33,737 nt of DNA from Hydrogenophilales bacterium (GCA_016235775.1 JACRIU010000017.1:1-33737); one strand, 5' to 3'; shown: positions 16,536 through 26,550, numbered from the stretch's first letter. Numbers and translations are program-made. Notes: generated from the sequence alone by a model not told the origin.

Positions 16536-17425
16536 ATCCGAATTTCCGCTCCGGTTTTATCGCCATCGTCGGCCGCCCGAATGTGGGCAAATCGACTTTG
16601 CTCAATGCCCTGATCGGCCACAAGATCAGCATTACCTCCCGAAAGCCGCAAACCACGCGCCACCGCATCACCGGCATCCACACCGACGAGGCGGCGCAGA
16701 GCATCTTTGTCGATACGCCCGGCTTCCAGACCGAGCACACCAACGCGCTGAACCGGGCCATGAACAAAAGCGTGACCGAAGCGCTCAACTCGGTGGACGC
16801 GGTGCTATTCGTGGTCGAAGCAGGGCATTACGACGAGCGCGACAAACGCGTGTTGAAATTGCTGCCGGACACGCGCCCCGTGATCCTGGCCATCAACAAG
16901 ATCGATACCCTTGCCGATAAGGCCGAACTGCTGCCCTTCATCGAGCGCATGGCCAAAGAATTCGCGTTCAAGGAAATCGTCCCGGTTTCCGCCGAGAAGG
17001 GCAGCCAGATCGATGCATTACGCACCGCGATTCGCCCGTGCCTGCCGGAAGGCCCGCTGCTGTTCGATCCGGATGATCTGACCGATCGCAACGAACGTTT
17101 TCTGGCAGCGGAAATCATTCGCGAAAAAATCTTCCGCCTGCTGGGCGAAGAAATCCCCTACGCCACCACCGTGATGATCGAACAATTTATCCAAGAGGGT
17201 AATCTGCGCCGCATCCACGCCAGCGTGATTGTGGACAAGGCCGGACAGAAAGCCATTTTGATCGGCAAAGGCGGAGAGAAAATGAAAGCCATTTCCACCC
17301 AGGCGCGGCAGGACATGGAGCGTTTGTTCGAGAGCAAAGTGTTCCTGCAAATCTGGGTCAAAGTCAAAAGCGGGTGGGCTGACGATGCGCGCGCCATAAA
17401 ATCCTACGGCTATGGCGACGCTTGA
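16532..17425 (+). CDS. era: GTPase Era
   Basis: A 297-residue GTPase that binds the 3' end of 16S rRNA in 30S maturation. G1 [16 protein letters not shown] (about 11-26), switch [15 protein letters not shown]3 DTPGFQ and G4 NKIDTL are intact. The KH domain at the C-terminal end includes [14 protein letters not shown] (about 247-260). It overlaps rnc by four bases and recO by 14, a tightly packed operon. Confidence 0.98.
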   Translation: MNPNFRSGFIAIVGRPNVGKSTLLNALIGHKISITSRKPQTTRHRITGIHTDEAAQSIFVDTPGFQTEHTNALNRAMNKSVTEALNSVDAVLFVVEAGHYDERDKRVLKLLPDTRPVILAINKIDTLADKAELLPFIERMAKEFAFKEIVPVSAEKGSQIDALRTAIRPCLPEGPLLFDPDDLTDRNERFLAAEIIREKIFRLLGEEIPYATTVMIEQFIQEGNLRRIHASVIVDKAGQKAILIGKGGEKMKAISTQARQDMERLFESKVFLQIWVKVKSGWADDARAIKSYGYGDA

Positions 17426-18134
17426 ACGGCCGCAGGACAACCAAGCCGCGTTCGTCCTGCATACCTATCCTTACCGTGAAACCAGTCTCATCGTCGAGAC
17501 CTTGACCCAGCAATTCGGGCGCGTGGCGCTGCTCGCCAAGGGCGCGCGCCGGCCGCGTTCCGCCGTGCGCGGGCTGTTGATGGCATTTCAGCCGCTGACC
17601 CTTTCCTGGTTCGGCAAGCGCGAATTACGCACGTTGAAAAATGCCGAGTGGCAGGGCGGGCAGCCTCTCTTGGCGGGATCGGCGCTCATGTGCGGCTTCT
17701 ATCTCAACGAGTTGCTCCTCAAGCTTTTGCCGCGCGACGATCCGCATCCGCAATTATTTCTGCACTATCAAACAACCCTGCGCGAGTTAGGCGAGGGTAT
17801 ATCGCAATCGGTCGTGTTGCGCCGCTTCGAAAAGCGCTTGATGCAGGAATTGGGCTATGCCTTGATGCTGGAAAAAGACGCGCAAGACGATGCCCCGATC
17901 GAGCCGCAAACTACTTATTTTTACGAGTTGGATCGTGGCCCGGTACGTCAGAGCCAAATGCAAAACAGTGTACAATTACGCGGCAAAACCCTGCTGGATA
18001 TGGCGCAAGACGACTATTCCGATCCCGCCACGCTGGCCCAAGCCAAGCAATTGATGCGCGCGCTCATCGGCCATCACCTGGGCGGCGAAAATCTGCAAAC
18101 CCGGCAACTGCTCAAGGACTTGCAAGAGCTATGA
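17412..18134 (+). CDS. recO: DNA repair protein RecO
   Basis: A 240-residue recombination mediator of the RecFOR pathway that loads RecA on SSB-coated DNA. The N-terminal OB fold includes [19 protein letters not shown] and [13 protein letters not shown] (about 35-47). The helical C-terminal domain includes [21 protein letters not shown]. The zinc-finger cysteines seen in some RecO proteins are absent, as in E. coli. It overlaps era by 14 bases in another frame. Its 3' end is followed by 154 bases holding repeat element C, which separates it from pdxJ. Confidence 0.95.
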   Translation: MATLERPQDNQAAFVLHTYPYRETSLIVETLTQQFGRVALLAKGARRPRSAVRGLLMAFQPLTLSWFGKRELRTLKNAEWQGGQPLLAGSALMCGFYLNELLLKLLPRDDPHPQLFLHYQTTLRELGEGISQSVVLRRFEKRLMQELGYALMLEKDAQDDAPIEPQTTYFYELDRGPVRQSQMQNSVQLRGKTLLDMAQDDYSDPATLAQAKQLMRALIGHHLGGENLQTRQLLKDLQEL

Positions 18135-18152
18135 TTTTTGTAACAACCATTC

Positions 18153-18270
18153 GCCACAGAGGGCACATAGATCACAGAGGAAAAACTATGACGATGCCCC
18201 AATACCAAGTTGACTCAAAAAGTGATGCGTCTATCGTGCCTTTCTCTGTGTCCTCTGTGTCCTCTGTGGC
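18153..18270. repeat. Element C: inverted-repeat element between recO and pdxJ
   Basis: Left arm 18153-18180 and right arm 18243-18270 are inverted, each with three 9-base units (ACAGAGGGC, ACATAGATC, ACAGAGG on the left). The loop is 62 bases. The sequence is of the A/B/F type but with ACAGAGG instead of ACGGAGG cores. It fills most of the recO-pdxJ gap and has no gene of its own. Confidence 0.85.
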
Positions 18271-18288
18271 AAGAAATGCCGTTATAAA

Positions 18289-19017
18289 ATGATCTACCTC
18301 GGCGTCAATATCGATCACATCGCCACCGTGCGCCAAGCGCGCGGCACGCGCTATCCCAGCCCGGTGCACGCCGCTTTGGCGGCGGAATCCTCCGGCGCGG
18401 ATTCCATCACCCTGCACCTGCGCGAGGACCGGCGCCACATCCAGGACGCCGATGTGGAAATCCTGCGCCAGACTTTGCAAACCCGCATGAACCTGGAAAT
18501 GGCGGTGACCGATGAAATGCTCGGCATCGCCACGCGCATATTGCCGCAAGACGCCTGCCTGGTGCCGGAGCGGCGCGAGGAATTGACCACCGAAGGCGGG
18601 CTGGACGTGGCGGGGCAGTTCGCGCGCGTGAAGCATGCGTGCACGGTGCTGGGCGAAGCCGGTATTCGCGTGTCACTCTTCATCGCGCCGGACCGCGAGC
18701 AAATGCAAGCCGCGAAAGAAGCCGGGGCGCCGGTGGTGGAAATCCACACCGGCCACTATGCCAACCAAGAACCGGGCGCTGCGCAGGATAAAGAATTTGC
18801 CAAAATCACCGGCGCGGCCGCCTACGGCCACGGACTCGGCCTGCAAATCAACGCCGGCCACGGCCTGCACTATCACAATGTGCAGCGCATCGCCGCCATC
18901 CCCGAAGTGCGCGAACTCAACATCGGCCATGCCATCGTCGCCCATGCCTTGTTCGCCGGCTGGGAAGCCGCCGTGCGGGAAATGAAGCGGCTCATGCTCG
19001 CGGCGCGCGGCTTGTAA
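18289..19017 (+). CDS. pdxJ: Pyridoxine 5'-phosphate synthase PdxJ
   Basis: A 242-residue enzyme that condenses 1-deoxyxylulose 5-phosphate with 3-amino-2-oxopropyl phosphate, the ring-closing step of vitamin B6 synthesis. TIM-barrel signatures: [20 protein letters not shown] (about 3-22), [32 protein letters not shown] and EIHTGHYAN, with GHGLHYHNV near the C-terminus. The recO-pdxJ-acpS order is the E. coli one, but here both junctions carry a repeat element (C and D). The ribosome binding site is not obvious. Confidence 0.97.
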   Translation: MIYLGVNIDHIATVRQARGTRYPSPVHAALAAESSGADSITLHLREDRRHIQDADVEILRQTLQTRMNLEMAVTDEMLGIATRILPQDACLVPERREELTTEGGLDVAGQFARVKHACTVLGEAGIRVSLFIAPDREQMQAAKEAGAPVVEIHTGHYANQEPGAAQDKEFAKITGAAAYGHGLGLQINAGHGLHYHNVQRIAAIPEVRELNIGHAIVAHALFAGWEAAVREMKRLMLAARGL

Positions 19018-19031
19018 GTCAGAATGTTTGG

Positions 19032-19120
19032 AACCACGAATGAACACAAATAGACACGAATTAAAACCAAACCAGCAGGCTTGTAACAATATTCGTGTTC
19101 ATTCGTGTTCATTCGTGGTT
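19032..19120. repeat. Element D: inverted-repeat element between pdxJ and acpS
   Basis: Left arm 19032-19061 and right arm 19091-19120 are inverted, with 10-base units (ACGAATGAAC, ACAAATAGAC, then ACGAAT). The right arm holds two identical GTTCATTCGT units. The loop is 29 bases. This 10-base version also occurs in element E and differs from the 9-base version of A, B, C and F. Confidence 0.85.
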
Positions 19121-19140
19121 AAAAAAAGATTCGAAAAAGC

Positions 19141-19527
19141 ATGATCATCTACGGCATCGGCACCGATATCGTGGAAGTCAGCCGCGTATCGGCGATTCTT
19201 TCGCGCCATGGTTCGCGTTTCGCGCGCCATGTGCTGACCGAAGCCGAGCTGCTCGAATTTGCCGCCGCGCCGGTTCCGGCGCGTTTTCTGGCAAAGCGCT
19301 TTGCGGCGAAGGAAGCCTTTTCCAAGGCCATCGGCACCGGCCTGCGCAGTCCGGTCAGCCTCACCAACATCCGCATCACCCATGACGCATTGGGTAAGCC
19401 GGGTCTGGATTTCGAGCCCGCTTTAAAACCCTTGGTCGCGGCACGGGGCATTGCTCGCTGCCATCTCTCGATCAGCGATGAAAAGGAACTCGTCGCCGCT
19501 TTTGTCGTGCTGGAACAGGACGCATGA
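19141..19527 (+). CDS. acpS: Holo-[acyl-carrier-protein] synthase AcpS
   Basis: A 128-residue enzyme that transfers 4'-phosphopantetheine from CoA to acyl carrier protein. [14 protein letters not shown] (about 2-15) holds the Mg-binding Asp8, and [19 protein letters not shown] has the conserved Glu and Lys residues. The stop overlaps the nagZ start by four bases (ATGA), so they are coupled. Only a weak ribosome binding site follows element D. Confidence 0.96.
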   Translation: MIIYGIGTDIVEVSRVSAILSRHGSRFARHVLTEAELLEFAAAPVPARFLAKRFAAKEAFSKAIGTGLRSPVSLTNIRITHDALGKPGLDFEPALKPLVAARGIARCHLSISDEKELVAAFVVLEQDA

Positions 19528-20588
19528 CGCTCGGCCCGGTCATGCTCGATCTGTGCGGTACGGAGTTAAGCGCGGAAGAGCGCGAACTGCTGCGCCATCC
19601 CCAAGTCGGCGGCGTCATTCTGTTTGCGCGCAATTTCGAATCCACCCAACAGCTCATCGCATTGACCCAAGCCATCCACGCCGCGCGTCAGCCGCCGCTG
19701 CTGATCGCGGTGGACCACGAAGGCGGCCGCGTGCAGCGTTTTCGCGAAGGCTTCACGCGCATCCCGCCGATGCGACGTCTGGGTGAGATTTGGGTAGACC
19801 ACCCGCAGCGCGCGCGGCGCTTGGTGCATCAAATTGGCTATGTAATGGGCGCCGAGCTGCGCGCCTGCGGCGTCGATTTCAGCTTCGCCCCGGTGCTGGA
19901 TTTGGACTATGGCGAGAGCCAAGTCATCGGCGACCGCGCTTTTCATCGCGACCCGCAGTGCGTTGCGGAACTCGCCCATCACCTCATGCTCGGCCTGAAA
20001 GAAGCCGGCATGGCCGCCGTGGGCAAGCATTTTCCCGGCCACGGTTTCGTCATTGCCGATTCGCATCTGGCGATCCCGGTGGACGAGCGAAACTATATCG
20101 ACATGCTCATCGATGACATCGAGCCGTTTCGGCAAATGATCGATTACGGACTGCCCGCCATCATGCCGGCGCATGTGATCTATCCCAAGGTCGATGAGCA
20201 GCCGGCGGGATTTTCGGCCAAATGGCTCAAAGGCATCCTGCGCGGCGAACTCGGCTTCGATGGGGTGATTTTCAGCGACGACCTCAGCATGGAAGGCGCC
20301 AAGGCAGGCGGCGATGTGCTCACGAGCGGCCAAGCCGCGCTGGCGGCCGGCTGCGATATGGTCTTGCTATGCAACGACCCGGCGAGCGCTAAAACCTTGC
20401 TCGATGGCCTAAAGGCGGCGATGCCCCCGGTCAGCCTCGCACGTCTGACGCGCATGCACGGCAAGCCGCATCCGCCCTCGCTTACCCAGTTGCATGAAGA
20501 CCCGCACTATGTGGACGCAGTCCATGCCATCGGCGGCATCGGGCAGGGCAGCGGCGATCTGCCGCTGGATGTTGTTCCCGTGCGCTGA
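19524..20588 (+). CDS. nagZ: Beta-N-acetylhexosaminidase NagZ
   Basis: A 354-residue cytoplasmic family 3 glycosidase that removes GlcNAc from anhydro-muropeptides in peptidoglycan recycling. [16 protein letters not shown]-like segment ([18 protein letters not shown], about 57-74), [15 protein letters not shown] (about 165-179, with the catalytic Asp-His dyad) and the nucleophile segment [15 protein letters not shown] are present. Overlaps acpS by four bases; the udg gene follows after six bases. Confidence 0.96.
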   Translation: MTLGPVMLDLCGTELSAEERELLRHPQVGGVILFARNFESTQQLIALTQAIHAARQPPLLIAVDHEGGRVQRFREGFTRIPPMRRLGEIWVDHPQRARRLVHQIGYVMGAELRACGVDFSFAPVLDLDYGESQVIGDRAFHRDPQCVAELAHHLMLGLKEAGMAAVGKHFPGHGFVIADSHLAIPVDERNYIDMLIDDIEPFRQMIDYGLPAIMPAHVIYPKVDEQPAGFSAKWLKGILRGELGFDGVIFSDDLSMEGAKAGGDVLTSGQAALAAGCDMVLLCNDPASAKTLLDGLKAAMPPVSLARLTRMHGKPHPPSLTQLHEDPHYVDAVHAIGGIGQGSGDLPLDVVPVR

Positions 20589-21243
20589 ACGCTGATGAAT
20601 CCCGCGTCCTTTTCCATCGCCTGCACCGACTGTCCGCGCTTGAGCAACTTTCTGGGGCAAATCCGCATCAGCCATCCGGATTATTTCGCCCGCCCGGTGC
20701 CGCCCTTCGGCGTGAATGCCCCGCGCCTGCTGATCGTCGGCCTGGCGCCGGGCATGCATGGCGCCAATCGAACGGGCCGGCCCTTCACCGGCGATTTTGC
20801 CGGCATCCTGCTCTACGAGACCCTGCATCGCTATGGTTTCGCCAGCCGTCCTCTCTCCGAACATGCGGACGACGGCTTGCAACTGATCGACTGCCGCATC
20901 ACCAATGCGGTGAAGTGCCTGCCCCCGGAAAACAAGCCGGACACATCAGAAATAAAGATATGTAACAAATACTTATCAGATGAACTTAAAGTATTGGATG
21001 AATCTGTGTCGATCCTTGCTTTAGGCCTGATCGCACACAAGGCAGTGTTGATGGCGCTGGGCTTGAAGCAGGGGGATTACGCTTTTGGCCATGCCGCCGA
21101 GCATCATTTACCCAATGGCTTGGTCTTATTCGATAGCTACCATTGCAGCCGCTACAACACCCAGACCAGGCGTCTCACCCCCGCCATGTTCCAGGCGGTG
21201 TTCGAACGCATCCGCGATAAGATCGAAAGTGAAAACACCGGGG

Positions 21244-21806
<563 letters not shown>

Positions 21807-21810
21807 ATTT

Positions 21811-21987
21811 AAAAAAGCCTTTTCACCACGGAGTACACAGAGGTTCTTTTCAATACCCCCTTGAGGGGTAAAAAAACAAGGCCAACTCATTTTTACCGAT
21901 TCGCCTGCTGGCAGAGCGTGCCTGTTTCGCTAAGCATTTGAATTACTCCGTGTACTCTGTGTACTCCGTGGTTCAATAGCCTTTTCT
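21811..21987. repeat. Element F: longer inverted-repeat element between convergent operons
   Basis: Left arm 21824-21843 (two 9-base units) and right arm 21944-21973 (three units) are inverted. The left edge AAAAAAG and the right segment TTTCGCTAAGCATTTGAAT recur, with few changes, in element B. Inside lies a separate small hairpin TACCCC-CTTGA-GGGGTA (21854-21870) that B lacks. It fills nearly all of the 184-base gap between tadA and the minus-strand GGDEF-EAL gene. Confidence 0.85.
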
Positions 21988-21990
21988 AGG

Positions 21991-23691
21991 TTAAATCACA
22001 CAAGCTTTATCAACCGGCTGCGGCCGGTGAATGGCGTAGCCTTGGGCGTAGTCCACGCCGATCTCGGCCAGCCTGGTTTGAATGTCCTCATGCTCCACGA
22101 ATTCGGCGATGGTTTTCAAGCCCGCCACATGGCCGATGCTGTTGATGGCTTGCACGATGGCGGCGTCCATCGGATCTTCCAGCATATCGCGCACGAACGC
22201 GCCGTCTATTTTCAGATAATCCGCAGCCAGGGTTTTCAGGTAGGAGAATGAGCTCAAGCCGGAGCCGAAATCATCCAGCGCGACCTTGCAGCCCAAGGAT
22301 TTGACGTTCTGAATAAAGGCGAGGGCGCTGGTCAGATTGGCGATGGCGGTGGTTTCGGTGACCTCGAAGCAGACCGCCTGCGGCGGGATGCCGTTGCGGG
22401 ACAAGGCTTCCTTCACGAATTGCAAATAGGTTTCATCGCCCAGGGTCGCGCCGGAGAGATTGATGAAGTAAATACTGCCGGCTCTGGCCTGGCGGGTGGC
22501 GAATTGCTGCGCGAGATGCGCGAAAGCCTGCGTCAATACCCAGCGGTCGAGCTGGGGCATGAGGTTATAGCGTTCGGCGGCGGGGATAAACGCGCCGGGC
22601 AGGATCAGGGCGCCATCGCGGTCTTTGAGCCGCAGCAGGAATTCGCAGGAAGGCCCGGGCGTTGCGCCTTCCAGCGCAATGATGCACTGCTTGTGGAGCA
22701 CGAATTGCCTGTCTTGCAGGGCGCGCGTGAGCTGCGACACCCATTCCATTTCGCCGCGGCGTTGCGTCAGCTCCAGATCATCCGGGCGGTAGACGTGAAC
22801 CCGGCCGCGGCCCTTATCCTTGGCGGCGTAACAGGCCATGTCGGCGGCGCGCAATAGCTCGGTGTGCGTCTGGTTGGGATTGTCCAGCATGACCAGGCCG
22901 ATGCTGGCGCCGATGGTGAAGGTTTTATCCAGCCAAGCGAAGCGGAATTCCTTGACCAGTTGCAGCATGCGCTCGGCCACTTCCTCGGCGTGGGCGAGGG
23001 AACAATGATCCAGCAGCACGCCGAATTCGTCGCCGCCGAGCCGGGCCAAGGTGTCGCTGTCGCGCACCGGGCCTTTCAACAGCAGCGCGACCTGTTTGAG
23101 CAATTCGTCGCCGGCGACATGGCCGCAGGTGTCGTTGACGATCTTGAACTGGTCCATATCCAGGTAAAACAAGGCGTGCTGGCTGTCGGCGCCGGCGCTT
23201 TTCAAGGCGCGCGCCAGCCGCTGTTCGAATTCGGCGCGGTTGCACAGGCCGGTCAAGGCGTCGTGATAGGCGAGATACTGGATCGTTTCCTGAGCATCGC
23301 GATGTTCGTGCCGGTTTTGCGCCTCGCGCAGCTCGCGTTCGATGGCGGGCACGAGCCGCGACAGGTTGCCCTTCATGATGTAATCGTGGGCGCCGCTTTT
23401 CATGGCGGCCACGGCTACTTCCTCGCCGATGGCGCCGGAAACGATGATGATGGGCAGATCGAGATCGGCTTGTTTCACCTGCCGGATCGCCGCTTCGGAG
23501 CCGAATTCAGGCAGATTGTGATCGGTGATCACGATATCCCAGTCATCCTCATCCAGCGCGGTTTGCAGCGCGGCGGGCGAATCCACGCGCCGGTGTTCGG
23601 GCGTCAGGCCGCCCTTGCGCAGTTCGCGCACGATCAGCAGGGTATCGTCTTCCGAATCCTCCACGATCAATACGCACAACGGTACGGTCAT
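21991..23691 (-). CDS. Response regulator with REC, GGDEF and EAL domains
   Basis: A 566-residue bifunctional c-di-GMP protein. REC domain about 1-125, phosphoacceptor Asp57 (ITDHNLP), acidic pair Glu11-Asp12 and Lys107. GGDEF domain: RLGGDEF at 217-223 with an intact inhibitory site RDSD at 210-213, so cyclase activity is expected. EAL domain: the motif reads EFL at 350-352, keeping the catalytic Glu; Asn411, Glu443, Asp473-Asp474 (DDFGSG), Lys494, Glu530 and Gln550 are all present, so hydrolysis is also expected. The start is the ATG one base after the upstream receiver gene's stop; a longer frame runs back into that gene. Last gene of the four-gene signalling operon. Confidence 0.93.
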   Translation of the reverse strand: MTVPLCVLIVEDSEDDTLLIVRELRKGGLTPEHRRVDSPAALQTALDEDDWDIVITDHNLPEFGSEAAIRQVKQADLDLPIIIVSGAIGEEVAVAAMKSGAHDYIMKGNLSRLVPAIERELREAQNRHEHRDAQETIQYLAYHDALTGLCNRAEFEQRLARALKSAGADSQHALFYLDMDQFKIVNDTCGHVAGDELLKQVALLLKGPVRDSDTLARLGGDEFGVLLDHCSLAHAEEVAERMLQLVKEFRFAWLDKTFTIGASIGLVMLDNPNQTHTELLRAADMACYAAKDKGRGRVHVYRPDDLELTQRRGEMEWVSQLTRALQDRQFVLHKQCIIALEGATPGPSCEFLLRLKDRDGALILPGAFIPAAERYNLMPQLDRWVLTQAFAHLAQQFATRQARAGSIYFINLSGATLGDETYLQFVKEALSRNGIPPQAVCFEVTETTAIANLTSALAFIQNVKSLGCKVALDDFGSGLSSFSYLKTLAADYLKIDGAFVRDMLEDPMDAAIVQAINSIGHVAGLKTIAEFVEHEDIQTRLAEIGVDYAQGYAIHRPQPVDKACVI

Positions 23692-23692
23692 A

Positions 23693-24136
23693 TCAGCGCC
23701 CCAGCGGCGGCGCGGTATTGAGCACCAGCCAATACAGGCCAAGCTGGCGCACGGATTCGATGAACTGGTCGAAATCCACCGGCTTGCGGATATAGCTGTT
23801 GGCGCCGAGCTGATAGCTGGCGACGATGTCGCGCTCCTCATTCGATGTGGTGAGAATGGCTACCGGCTGCAGCGCGGTGCGAGGATCGGCGCGCAAGCGT
23901 TTTAACACCTCCAAGCCGTCGATCTTGGGCAGCTTGAGGTCGAGCAGGATCAATTGCGGCTGAATCGACGTGTCGCGCCCGTCATGGATGCCGGTACCGA
24001 ACAAATAATCCAGCGCCTCGGCGCCATCGCGCGCCACCACGATCTCATTCAAGATGAGGTTCTTGCGCAATGCGCGCAAGGTCAGCGCTTCGTCGTCGGG
24101 ATTGTCTTCCACCAGCAAAATAGTCTTGTCGCTCAT
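23693..24136 (-). CDS. Single-domain response regulator (Rcp1-like receiver)
   Basis: A 147-residue stand-alone receiver. Asp66 (LLDLKLPKIDG) is the phosphoacceptor, with acidic residues near Asp11 and Lys118 in SYIRKPVDF. The segments VAILTTSNEERDI and GANSYIRKP are typical of the Rcp1 subfamily, receivers that take phosphate from a neighbouring histidine kinase without an output domain. Upstream is the kinase gene and downstream the REC-GGDEF-EAL gene, so it may be a phosphate sink or relay. ATG has AGGAGG on the minus strand a few bases upstream (24139-24144). Confidence 0.92.
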   Translation of the reverse strand: MSDKTILLVEDNPDDEALTLRALRKNLILNEIVVARDGAEALDYLFGTGIHDGRDTSIQPQLILLDLKLPKIDGLEVLKRLRADPRTALQPVAILTTSNEERDIVASYQLGANSYIRKPVDFDQFIESVRQLGLYWLVLNTAPPLGR

Positions 24137-24209
24137 GAAGTCCTCCTGTTATTCCACCGCCCGGCGCGGCGGATTGTTTTTGGTGATGCTGGCCCGAATC
24201 ATCAGGCGC

Positions 24210-24229
24210 GGGCGAGGCATGCCTCGCCC
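24210..24229. repeat. Perfect 20-base palindrome at the kinase stop codon
   Basis: GGGCGAGGCATGCCTCGCCC is a perfect palindrome, abutting the stop codon of the sensor kinase gene (TAG at 24232-24230, minus strand). The flanking CCTAC on the right fits a small interspersed GTAGGGGCGAGG-type repeat that I have seen in other proteobacterial sequences but cannot name. As RNA it would form a strong hairpin at the end of the kinase message, without a T run. Confidence 0.7.
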
Positions 24230-25747
24230 CTACGGTTTCGTGCCGGCAAGCCCGCCCAGGGTGAAATAAAACACCGCGCCCCCGCCCAGGCGGCCTTCCG
24301 CCCAGACCTCGCCGCCGTGGCGATGAACGATGCGCTTGACGGTGGCGAGACCCACCCCGGTGCCGGGGAAATCGTCTTCGCGGTGCAGGCGCTGAAACGC
24401 GCCGAACAGCTTGTCCACATAAGTCATATCGAATCCCGCGCCATTGTCTCGCACGAAAAAAACGAGGCGGCCGTCTTGCACCAAGCTCCCCAATTCAATT
24501 CGCGGCTCGGGGATTTTACTTGAATATTTCCAGGCATTATCCAACAAATTCTCCAGCACGATGCGCAGCAGCGCCGGATCGCCATAAGCGGCAAGACCGG
24601 GCTGCACCGTGAGCGTGACCGCGCCGGCGCCTTTGTGCTTGCGCAGATCCGCCATCACCTCTTCCGCCAGCGCGGAAAGATCGATGCGGGCATGTGTCAT
24701 ATTGGCGCGGGTGACGCGGGAGAGCCGCAGCAGATCGTCGATCAACATCCCCATGCGCTGCGCCGTGCGCCGCACGCGGTTGAGGTAGTCGAGCGCTTGC
24801 GCATCCAGGCGTTCGCCATAATCTTCGATCAGCGCCTGGCTAAAGCCGTCGATGCTGCGCAGCGGCGTGCGCAGATCGTGCGAGACGGAATAGCTGAAGG
24901 CTTCCAATTCCCGGTTCACCGCTTCGAGTTGCGCGGTGCGATCGGCGACACGCTGTTCCAGCGCGGTGTTGAGCTGGTAGATTTCCGCTTCCGCCCGTTC
25001 GAGTTTGACGATGTCTTGTTCAAGGGCTTGCAATGCCGCGATCAGATTGGTCTGCATGCGGTTAAAGCCCTCCAGCACCCAATCGAATTCGTCCGGCTTC
25101 GCATCCGGGCGCGCGGGCCGCGCCAGAACGAGCCGTTCTCCCAGGTTGCCGGGGCCCAGGCGCGAGGCGAATTCGGCGATGTGATACAAGTGCCGCGTCA
25201 CCAGCCAATGGAACAGCCACAACATGAAGCCGGCGACAAGGAAGATATTGACGCCGTTGGTGATCAAAATCATCCAGAATTTCTCCAGCAGCCGCTGATG
25301 CACGCCCGCCATATCCACCACCACCGTCAAACCGCCGAGGGTGAGGGTCTCGCCGCGATGGACACGGGTCAGGGGAAAATCGCGCGATCGGATATTCTGC
25401 GCTTTGGGATGCCCGGCTTCCGCCCCCGTTTTGCCGTTTTCCTTGACCGCCACATAGCGCACATCCGGCAGATGCACCAGGCCGTTGAGGGCGATTTGTA
25501 GTTCCAGCCGGTTGGTCGCCCACACCGCATTGCTGATCGTGGGCAGGTAGGATTTGTCGACTTGTTCGAAGGTGGCTTCGATCTGCCTCAGGTCGCGGCG
25601 GTAGTCGATATAGAGTTGAAAAGCGGTGGCCAAGAGCGCGATGACCGTGCTGAGCGCTACGGTGGCGGCGACCAGACGCCAACCGAGGGGAGAAAAGTTG
25701 GCTAGCCACTTTCGCACGGGAGAAAGCCGCCCGCGCGGGGCGCTCAT
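24230..25747 (-). CDS. Membrane sensor histidine kinase
   Basis: A 505-residue kinase. Transmembrane helices at about 24-46 and 158-181 flank a periplasmic domain of about 110 residues. A HAMP-like segment (about 182-235) and a coiled coil (240-285) follow. The phosphoacceptor is His290 (SYSVSHDLRTPLRS); N box ENLLDNAWKYSS (399-410), G1 DNGAGFD (434-440) and G2 GTGVGLATV (462-470) complete the catalytic domain. The ATG at 25747 overlaps the TGA of the binding-protein gene; an upstream ATG at 25759 would add MRDE. The stop falls at the palindrome 24210-24229. It probably phosphorylates the receivers encoded next. Confidence 0.94.
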   Translation of the reverse strand: MSAPRGRLSPVRKWLANFSPLGWRLVAATVALSTVIALLATAFQLYIDYRRDLRQIEATFEQVDKSYLPTISNAVWATNRLELQIALNGLVHLPDVRYVAVKENGKTGAEAGHPKAQNIRSRDFPLTRVHRGETLTLGGLTVVVDMAGVHQRLLEKFWMILITNGVNIFLVAGFMLWLFHWLVTRHLYHIAEFASRLGPGNLGERLVLARPARPDAKPDEFDWVLEGFNRMQTNLIAALQALEQDIVKLERAEAEIYQLNTALEQRVADRTAQLEAVNRELEAFSYSVSHDLRTPLRSIDGFSQALIEDYGERLDAQALDYLNRVRRTAQRMGMLIDDLLRLSRVTRANMTHARIDLSALAEEVMADLRKHKGAGAVTLTVQPGLAAYGDPALLRIVLENLLDNAWKYSSKIPEPRIELGSLVQDGRLVFFVRDNGAGFDMTYVDKLFGAFQRLHREDDFPGTGVGLATVKRIVHRHGGEVWAEGRLGGGAVFYFTLGGLAGTKP

Positions 25748-26550
25748 TTCATCTCGCATTGGGAGGTGGACGCCGCCAGCGGCGCGAATTTTTCACGGCA
25801 AACCTTGGTGTATAGGCCCTCGGCCTTGATGGCGCGCAAGGCGGCGGCGATCGCGGGGACCTTATCGGCATGACGCTTGTTCAGGTAGATGAACATCTCG
25901 CGCTCCGCGAGCGATGGTTCGACGATGCGGATATTCTGAATGCCCATCTTTTTCGCCAAGGCCAGACCCGACCAGCGTTCGAACAAGGCAAGGTCAATGC
26001 GGTTCTTGTCCAGCATGGCGAACAATTGTTCCGGAGTACCCACCGTGGTGATCTGGGTGGCGGGCCGCAGATTTTGCTCGTAAATTTTCCAGCCCTTGAT
26101 GTGGCCGACAGAGAGCGGTTCCAGCGCCGTCCAATTGGCCTTGATTAATGTGGCTTGGCGCGCAAACGCCACGAAATGCCAGTCCACGAGTTTTTCCGGG
26201 ACGCGGATCAGATTGGGATAGATTTTTTCCAGGCCGGCGATGCGCGAAAAATCACCATCCTCGATGCCGGCGTTGACGTTGAGGAGGGCGCGCTCGGCCG
26301 GCAGCTTGACCAGTTTCAAGCGCAGCCCGGCGCGGCGGAAGGCCTCGCCCGCGACGATGTCGAGGAAGCCGTCGCCGGCTTGAGTGGTGAAGGGCGGCTC
26401 GTTGGTATCGTTGATCACCAGCGTGGGCTCGTTCGCGCCATGGCTTGCGTTGCCGTTCAAGGCCAGCGCGAGTAATACGCACGATAGCCAAACACAGCTA
26501 CGGATATATTCGCTCTGGCGCCTATGCTGGCGCTGGGCAAAGTCGCGCAT
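25744..26550 (-). CDS. Periplasmic solute-binding protein of the amino-acid-binding type (sensor component)
   Basis: A 268-residue family 3 type binding protein. Residues 1-38 form a signal peptide with the hydrophobic stretch CVWLSCVLLALALNG. Then TLVINDTNEPPFTTQAGDGF, FLDIVAGEAFRRAG and LKLVKLPAERALLNVNAG match the two-lobed binding fold. No permease or ATPase gene is adjacent; instead it overlaps the kinase gene by four bases, so a sensory rather than transport role is likely. The ATG at 26550 is chosen for the signal peptide; a longer frame from 26598 or 26850 adds unlikely residues. Ligand unknown. Confidence 0.85.
   Translation of the reverse strand: MRDFAQRQHRRQSEYIRSCVWLSCVLLALALNGNASHGANEPTLVINDTNEPPFTTQAGDGFLDIVAGEAFRRAGLRLKLVKLPAERALLNVNAGIEDGDFSRIAGLEKIYPNLIRVPEKLVDWHFVAFARQATLIKANWTALEPLSVGHIKGWKIYEQNLRPATQITTVGTPEQLFAMLDKNRIDLALFERWSGLALAKKMGIQNIRIVEPSLAEREMFIYLNKRHADKVPAIAAALRAIKAEGLYTKVCREKFAPLAASTSQCEMK

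Noticed and set aside
21854-21870. Small hairpin TACCCC-CTTGA-GGGGTA within element F as a tadA terminator
   Set aside because: On the plus strand it is followed by A residues and not T, so it does not fit an intrinsic terminator for tadA; on the minus strand no T run follows either.
22864-23721. 285-residue plus-strand frame opposite the REC-GGDEF-EAL gene
   Set aside because: It is the shadow of a gene with complete REC and GGDEF motifs on the minus strand and has no recognisable domain.
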